A stretch of 9,380 nucleotides of DNA from Bacteroidales bacterium (lineage in GTDB: Bacteria > Bacteroidota > Bacteroidia > Bacteroidales > 4484-276): the NCBI GenBank assembly GCA_029939965.1, contig JAOZRY010000090.1:1-9380 (forward strand), given 5' to 3'. The notes beneath the pieces were generated by a model. The model was not told the DNA's origin. It did not search any database and saw only the letters and a list, made by a program, of their open reading frames with translations. A program made the position numbers and the translations under genes. Of this stretch, positions 6,979 to 9,380 are shown piece by piece (the first letter of the stretch is position 1; every line of letters begins with the position of its first letter).

Positions 6979-7095
6979 ATAATGAGGAACATGCCTGGTC
7001 AAAGGATACTCCCAGATTGTTATTATCGGACAATTTACCAGCCCGCCCTTGTGTGTCCGGTCATAACAAGTAAATACATAGTTTCTATATATCAT
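6952..7095 (-). CDS. Possible 47-aa ORF, doubtful
   Basis: An ATG at 7095 opens 47 codons ending in TAG at 6954-6952. The product contains FTCYDRTHKGGLVNCP and WEYPLTRHVPHYKK, a balanced composition that reads more like protein than most random frames in this AT-rich DNA. It has no Shine-Dalgarno and no family I recognise. The plus-strand terminator and the candidate promoter overlap its last codons. It may be a small gene, a fragment of a lost gene, or chance. Confidence 0.22.
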   Translation of the reverse strand: MIYRNYVFTCYDRTHKGGLVNCPIITIWEYPLTRHVPHYKKTIAIEA

Positions 7096-7102
7096 TCACA
7101 TT
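7089..7102 (+). repeat. 14-bp direct repeat, copy 1
   Basis: ATATCATTCACATT matches the copy at 7151-7164 at 13 of 14 positions. The two copies are 62 bp apart, about six helical turns, and bracket the promoter at 7112-7140. They could be regulator binding sites or chance. Confidence 0.4.
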
Positions 7103-7111
7103 AAAAATTAT

Positions 7112-7140
7112 TTGACATTTTATGCTGTTTATTTTATATT
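7112..7140 (+). promoter_or_regulatory. Strong sigma-70 promoter
   Basis: TTGACA (7112-7117, perfect) is followed after exactly 17 bp by TATATT (7135-7140, 5 of 6). Transcription should start near 7147, about 43 nt before the first codon of the integrase relic. It was probably the integrase promoter. With that gene broken, the next intact gene it can serve is rsmI, about 415 nt downstream. Confidence 0.7.
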
Positions 7141-7150
7141 TTTCAATTGT

Positions 7151-7164
7151 ATATCATTCATATT
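7151..7164 (+). repeat. 14-bp direct repeat, copy 2
   Basis: ATATCATTCATATT pairs with copy 1 at 7089-7102, with one mismatch. It starts just after the predicted transcription start, where a bound repressor could block the promoter. Confidence 0.4.
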
Positions 7165-7189
7165 TTAACGATATTATTAGTGGAATATC

Positions 7190-7446
7190 ATGATGATTAA
7201 AATACCGCAGCAAATAATCCATCAATTTGATACTTTATTGGACAAAAAAAAATTCCATTTAATCAACGAAGTTATTATAGAAAATGGCTAAAATATTACC
7301 TTGATTTTTGCCATAAATATCATCATGATTCAAAATAAACTAAGGGCTAAAAAACTATCTAAACAGCAACAACTCATACATTTCGAGACAGTTTTGCAAG
7401 TCATCTTTTAATTGCAAATTATGACATCAGGACAATTCAGCAATAG
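7190..7446 (+). pseudogene. Tyrosine recombinase (integrase) pseudogene, frameshifted and internally deleted
   Basis: The remains of a phage/integron-type integrase can be read in three pieces. From the ATG at 7190 the first frame gives MMIKIPQQIIHQFDTLLDKKK. After a run of nine A (7244-7252) the match shifts frame and continues as IPFNQRSYYRKW then LKYYLDFCHKYHHD, the SAM-like core-binding domain. A third frame (7325-7372) adds MIQNKLRAKKLSKQQQ, the end of that domain's helices. The second frame then resumes at 7375 with HTFRDSFASHLL and ANYDIRTIQ, which is the HxxR region of the catalytic domain (usually HTFRHSFATHLLE..YDIRTIQ). Most of the catalytic domain between these pieces is missing, as are the final LLGH and the active-site Tyr. 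A full enzyme is about 300-400 aa; about 80 codons' worth remain. Stops at 7336-7338, 7348-7350 and 7360-7362 confirm decay. It cannot make an active recombinase. Confidence 0.85.
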
Positions 7447-7560
7447 CTCCGCTCCTTTATTTACATTGCAAGGCTGATGGAAACCAACTATTTTTTTATT
7501 CTAAAATATGGTGAAAAGCAATATAGAAAATAAATAAGCTTCAATAACAAGGCATAGAAT

Positions 7561-8424
7561 ATGGAAAAACAAAATTCATGGGGAACTCTTTTTATTGTTG
7601 CAACTCCTGTTGGCAACTTGGAAGATATCACCTTCAGAGCCATTAAGGTCCTAAACCAGGTTGATCTTATTGCAGCAGAAGACACAAGACATTCAAAAAA
7701 ACTGCTTTTGCACTATGATATTGGGACAAAACTTATCTCCTGCCATGAACATAACGAGATAAAGAAAATACCTGGAATTATAAATGACCTAAAAAACGGA
7801 CTTGATATAGCTTTAATCAGTGATGCAGGAACACCAACAATTTCAGATCCTGGATATAAACTTGTTACTGTTGCTGCGAATGAACAGATCAGCGTTATTC
7901 CAATTCCAGGATGTAGTGCGGCTATTGCAGGCTTGAGTGTTTCAGGGCTTGCAACAGATTCCTTTCTTTTTCTTGGTTTTTTACCCAAAAAGCAGGCAAA
8001 GCTGCGACAAACCCTTGAAAATATAAAAGAGCTGAGTGCAACCCTGATTTTTTATGAATCCCCGAGACGTGTTAAAACTCTTATCTCCACCATGTTGATT
8101 ATTTTTGGTGACAGAAAAGCCTGTCTTGCCAGGGAAATCACCAAGCTGCATGAAGAGTATATCAGAGGCAACCTTTCTGATATCCTTAAAAAACTTGAAG
8201 AGAAAGAGACCATAAAAGGGGAGTGTTCTTTATTTGTACAGGGGTGTTTAAAAGAAGAAACCATTGACCAAAAAGAGTTGGAATGCATTATAATTGAAAG
8301 GCTTTCAAATAATGTTCTTGGCACATCTGGTCTGGCAAAACAGATTTCCAGAGAATACAATCTTTCCAAAAAGTATGTTTATGATATGATTCTCAATATT
8401 AAAGGAGACAAAGCATGGCATTAG
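7561..8424 (+). CDS. rsmI: 16S rRNA (cytidine1402-2'-O)-methyltransferase RsmI
   Basis: This 287-aa protein is the normal length for RsmI, which transfers a methyl group from S-adenosylmethionine to the 2'-O of C1402 in the decoding centre of 16S rRNA. It belongs to the tetrapyrrole-methylase-like fold. Family motifs are in order: FIVATPVGNLEDIT (11-24), AAEDTRHS (38-45), ISDAGTPTISDPGY (86-99), IPGCSA (115-120), FLGFLP (137-142), FYESPRR (164-170) and LAREITKLHEE (189-199), followed by the small C-terminal domain. The start fits the family N-terminus. The ribosome site before it (AAGG, about 9 nt upstream) is weak. The last 10 bp overlap the ABC ATPase gene, whose Shine-Dalgarno sits in the final codons of rsmI. 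In most genomes rsmI does not depend on its neighbours, so the transporter is probably linked only by transcription. Confidence 0.97.
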   Translation: MEKQNSWGTLFIVATPVGNLEDITFRAIKVLNQVDLIAAEDTRHSKKLLLHYDIGTKLISCHEHNEIKKIPGIINDLKNGLDIALISDAGTPTISDPGYKLVTVAANEQISVIPIPGCSAAIAGLSVSGLATDSFLFLGFLPKKQAKLRQTLENIKELSATLIFYESPRRVKTLISTMLIIFGDRKACLAREITKLHEEYIRGNLSDILKKLEEKETIKGECSLFVQGCLKEETIDQKELECIIIERLSNNVLGTSGLAKQISREYNLSKKYVYDMILNIKGDKAWH

Positions 8425-9086
8425 TTCAAATTGAAAATGTTACAAAAAAATACCAGACAGGTGATATTGAGGTCACAGCCTTAAGTGATATTAACCTCTC
8501 CATAGAAAAATCAGCATTTGTCTCTTTTGTGGGACCTTCCGGAAGTGGAAAGACAACCATGCTGAACATGATAGGATGTCTTGATAAACCAAGTAGCGGG
8601 AAAATTCTTGTTGACGGCAAACAGGTTGATAGTTTCAACCGCCAGAAAAGAGCAGCATTTCGGGGAAGCGTAATTGGGTTTATTTTCCAGTCTTTCAATC
8701 TTTTCCCGGTACTGACAGCATATGAAAACATAGAATATCCTCTGGTCATGATTAAAAATGAACCGGCAAATGACAGGAAAGAAAAAATTCTCAGTGTTCT
8801 TGAGTCTGTAAATATGCTTGATCAAAAAGATAAATTTCCAGATCAATTATCAGGAGGGCAAAAGCAGAGAGTTGCTGTTGCAAGGGCTTTAATCACTCAG
8901 CCAAAACTTGTTATGGCAGATGAGCCTACTGCAAACCTTGATAAGAAATCTTCTGTAAATGTAATTCGTCTGATGCACGATATGAAAGATAAGTTTGGCA
9001 CCACCTTTATATTTTCCACCCATGACCCGCGGATTATGGAAGAGGCAGAAATTACATACACACTTGATGACGGGAAACTGTTATAG
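8415..9086 (+). CDS. ABC transporter ATP-binding protein, LolD/MacB type
   Basis: This 223-aa protein is the usual length for a stand-alone LolD-type ATPase. It carries Walker A GPSGSGKT (40-47), the Q-loop Gln92 in FIFQSFNLFP, the LSGGQ signature (145-149), Walker B LVMADE (165-170) with catalytic Glu170, the D-loop ANLD (173-176) and the switch His203 (STHD). The FQSFNLFP and LTAYENIEYPL stretches are typical of the LolD/MacB/FtsE-like group, which powers lipoprotein release or mechanical work across the envelope rather than import. AAAGGAG lies 7 nt before the ATG, inside rsmI. The permease follows 17 bp later. LolD proper, a MacB-like exporter ATPase or another member of the group cannot be separated from sequence alone, so no symbol is given. 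Confidence 0.95.
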   Translation: MALVQIENVTKKYQTGDIEVTALSDINLSIEKSAFVSFVGPSGSGKTTMLNMIGCLDKPSSGKILVDGKQVDSFNRQKRAAFRGSVIGFIFQSFNLFPVLTAYENIEYPLVMIKNEPANDRKEKILSVLESVNMLDQKDKFPDQLSGGQKQRVAVARALITQPKLVMADEPTANLDKKSSVNVIRLMHDMKDKFGTTFIFSTHDPRIMEEAEITYTLDDGKLL

Positions 9087-9103
9087 CCAAAAGGAGATAA
9101 AAA

Positions 9104-9380
9104 ATGTTCAAAATATTTAAAATTGCACTTCGAAACCTTTTAAGATACAAAAGAAGGACCCTGTTAACCTCTATTTTGATTACATTTGGCATTGTGCTTG
9201 TAATTTTATTTTCTGCTCTAGCCGGCTCTTTTAAATCAATGATGATAGGACAAATCACAGATTCAAACCTTGCACAAATGCAGATCCATAAAAAAGGATA
9301 TGTATCTTCCATTGATACAATGCCACTGAACCTGACATTAGATACAAAACAATACAAGAAAATTGAACAGTTACTTTCGA
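9104..9380 (+). CDS. ABC transporter permease, FtsX/LolE/MacB type (partial, N-terminus)
   Basis: The first 92 codons are present before the window ends. The protein begins MFKIFKIALRNLLRYKRRTL, the basic amphipathic lead-in typical of LolC/LolE/MacB permeases. The first membrane helix follows (about 20-41) and then the start of the periplasmic MacB-core-like domain (GSFKSMMIGQITDSN, HKKGYVSSIDTMPLN). AAGGAG lies 7 nt upstream of the ATG. It should pair with the ATPase encoded just before it to form a lipoprotein-trafficking or efflux complex at the inner membrane. The remaining helices and the C-terminal FtsX domain lie outside the window. Confidence 0.92.
   Translation, partial: MFKIFKIALRNLLRYKRRTLLTSILITFGIVLVILFSALAGSFKSMMIGQITDSNLAQMQIHKKGYVSSIDTMPLNLTLDTKQYKKIEQLLS

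Larger units (their letters stand above)
6830..7189. other. Divergent intergenic region between the exported-protein cluster and the integrase relic
   Basis: These 360 bp hold the control signals for both directions: a candidate minus-strand promoter, a plus-strand terminator hairpin, a strong plus-strand promoter and a pair of 14-bp direct repeats, each listed separately. A possible 47-codon minus-strand ORF lies across the middle. No other gene was recognised. Confidence 0.6.

Noticed and set aside
7284..7314. 11-bp inverted repeat ATGGCTAAAAT / ATTTTTGCCAT with a 9-bp spacer
   Set aside because: It falls within the integrase coding remnant (YRKWLKYYLDFCHK), where the bases are explained by codons, and no T run follows.

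Overview
This AT-rich window looks like chromosome of a Gram-negative, anaerobic-type bacterium. The best guess is a Desulfobacterota (Desulfobacteraceae-like) genome. That placement is inferred from a PAS sensor kinase with a Cys-x10-Cys-x2-Cys PAS insert, from an integrase relic of a type common in that group, and from base composition. No marker gene proves it. All genes left of about 6830 lie on the minus strand, and all genes right of about 7190 lie on the plus strand, so the two halves diverge from a roughly 730-bp intergenic region.

Minus strand, in transcription order. A tight four-gene cluster encodes a 64-aa one-helix membrane protein with an acidic tail (6829-6635), a 61-aa one-helix membrane protein (6623-6438), a 1166-aa exported protein of unknown function (6410-2910) and a 350-aa exported protein ending in two nearly identical 102-residue Ig-like/SKICH-like repeats (2906-1854). 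The gaps are 11, 27 and 3 bp, and the last gene's Shine-Dalgarno lies inside the final codons of the gene before it. I recognise no named system here; it is the best candidate for something undescribed. After a 417-bp AT-rich gap comes a membrane-bound PAS-PAS sensor histidine kinase (1436 to beyond the left edge), cut off inside its phospho-acceptor H box.

Divergent intergenic region, 6830-7560. It holds a candidate minus-strand promoter for the four-gene cluster, a plus-strand intrinsic terminator with no recognised plus-strand gene in front of it, a near-consensus plus-strand promoter (TTGACA-N17-TATATT), and, directly behind that promoter, a broken tyrosine-recombinase gene. The relic keeps the N-terminus, part of the SAM-like DNA-binding domain and the HxxR part of the catalytic domain. 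It carries frameshifts, stops and a large internal deletion.

Plus strand. rsmI (16S rRNA C1402 2'-O-methyltransferase) overlaps by 10 bp an ABC transporter ATPase of the LolD/MacB type. That gene is followed 17 bp later by the start of its FtsX/LolE-type permease, which runs off the right edge. These three look co-transcribed, possibly from the promoter that once served the integrase.

No tRNA, rRNA, CRISPR array or complete insertion sequence was seen.
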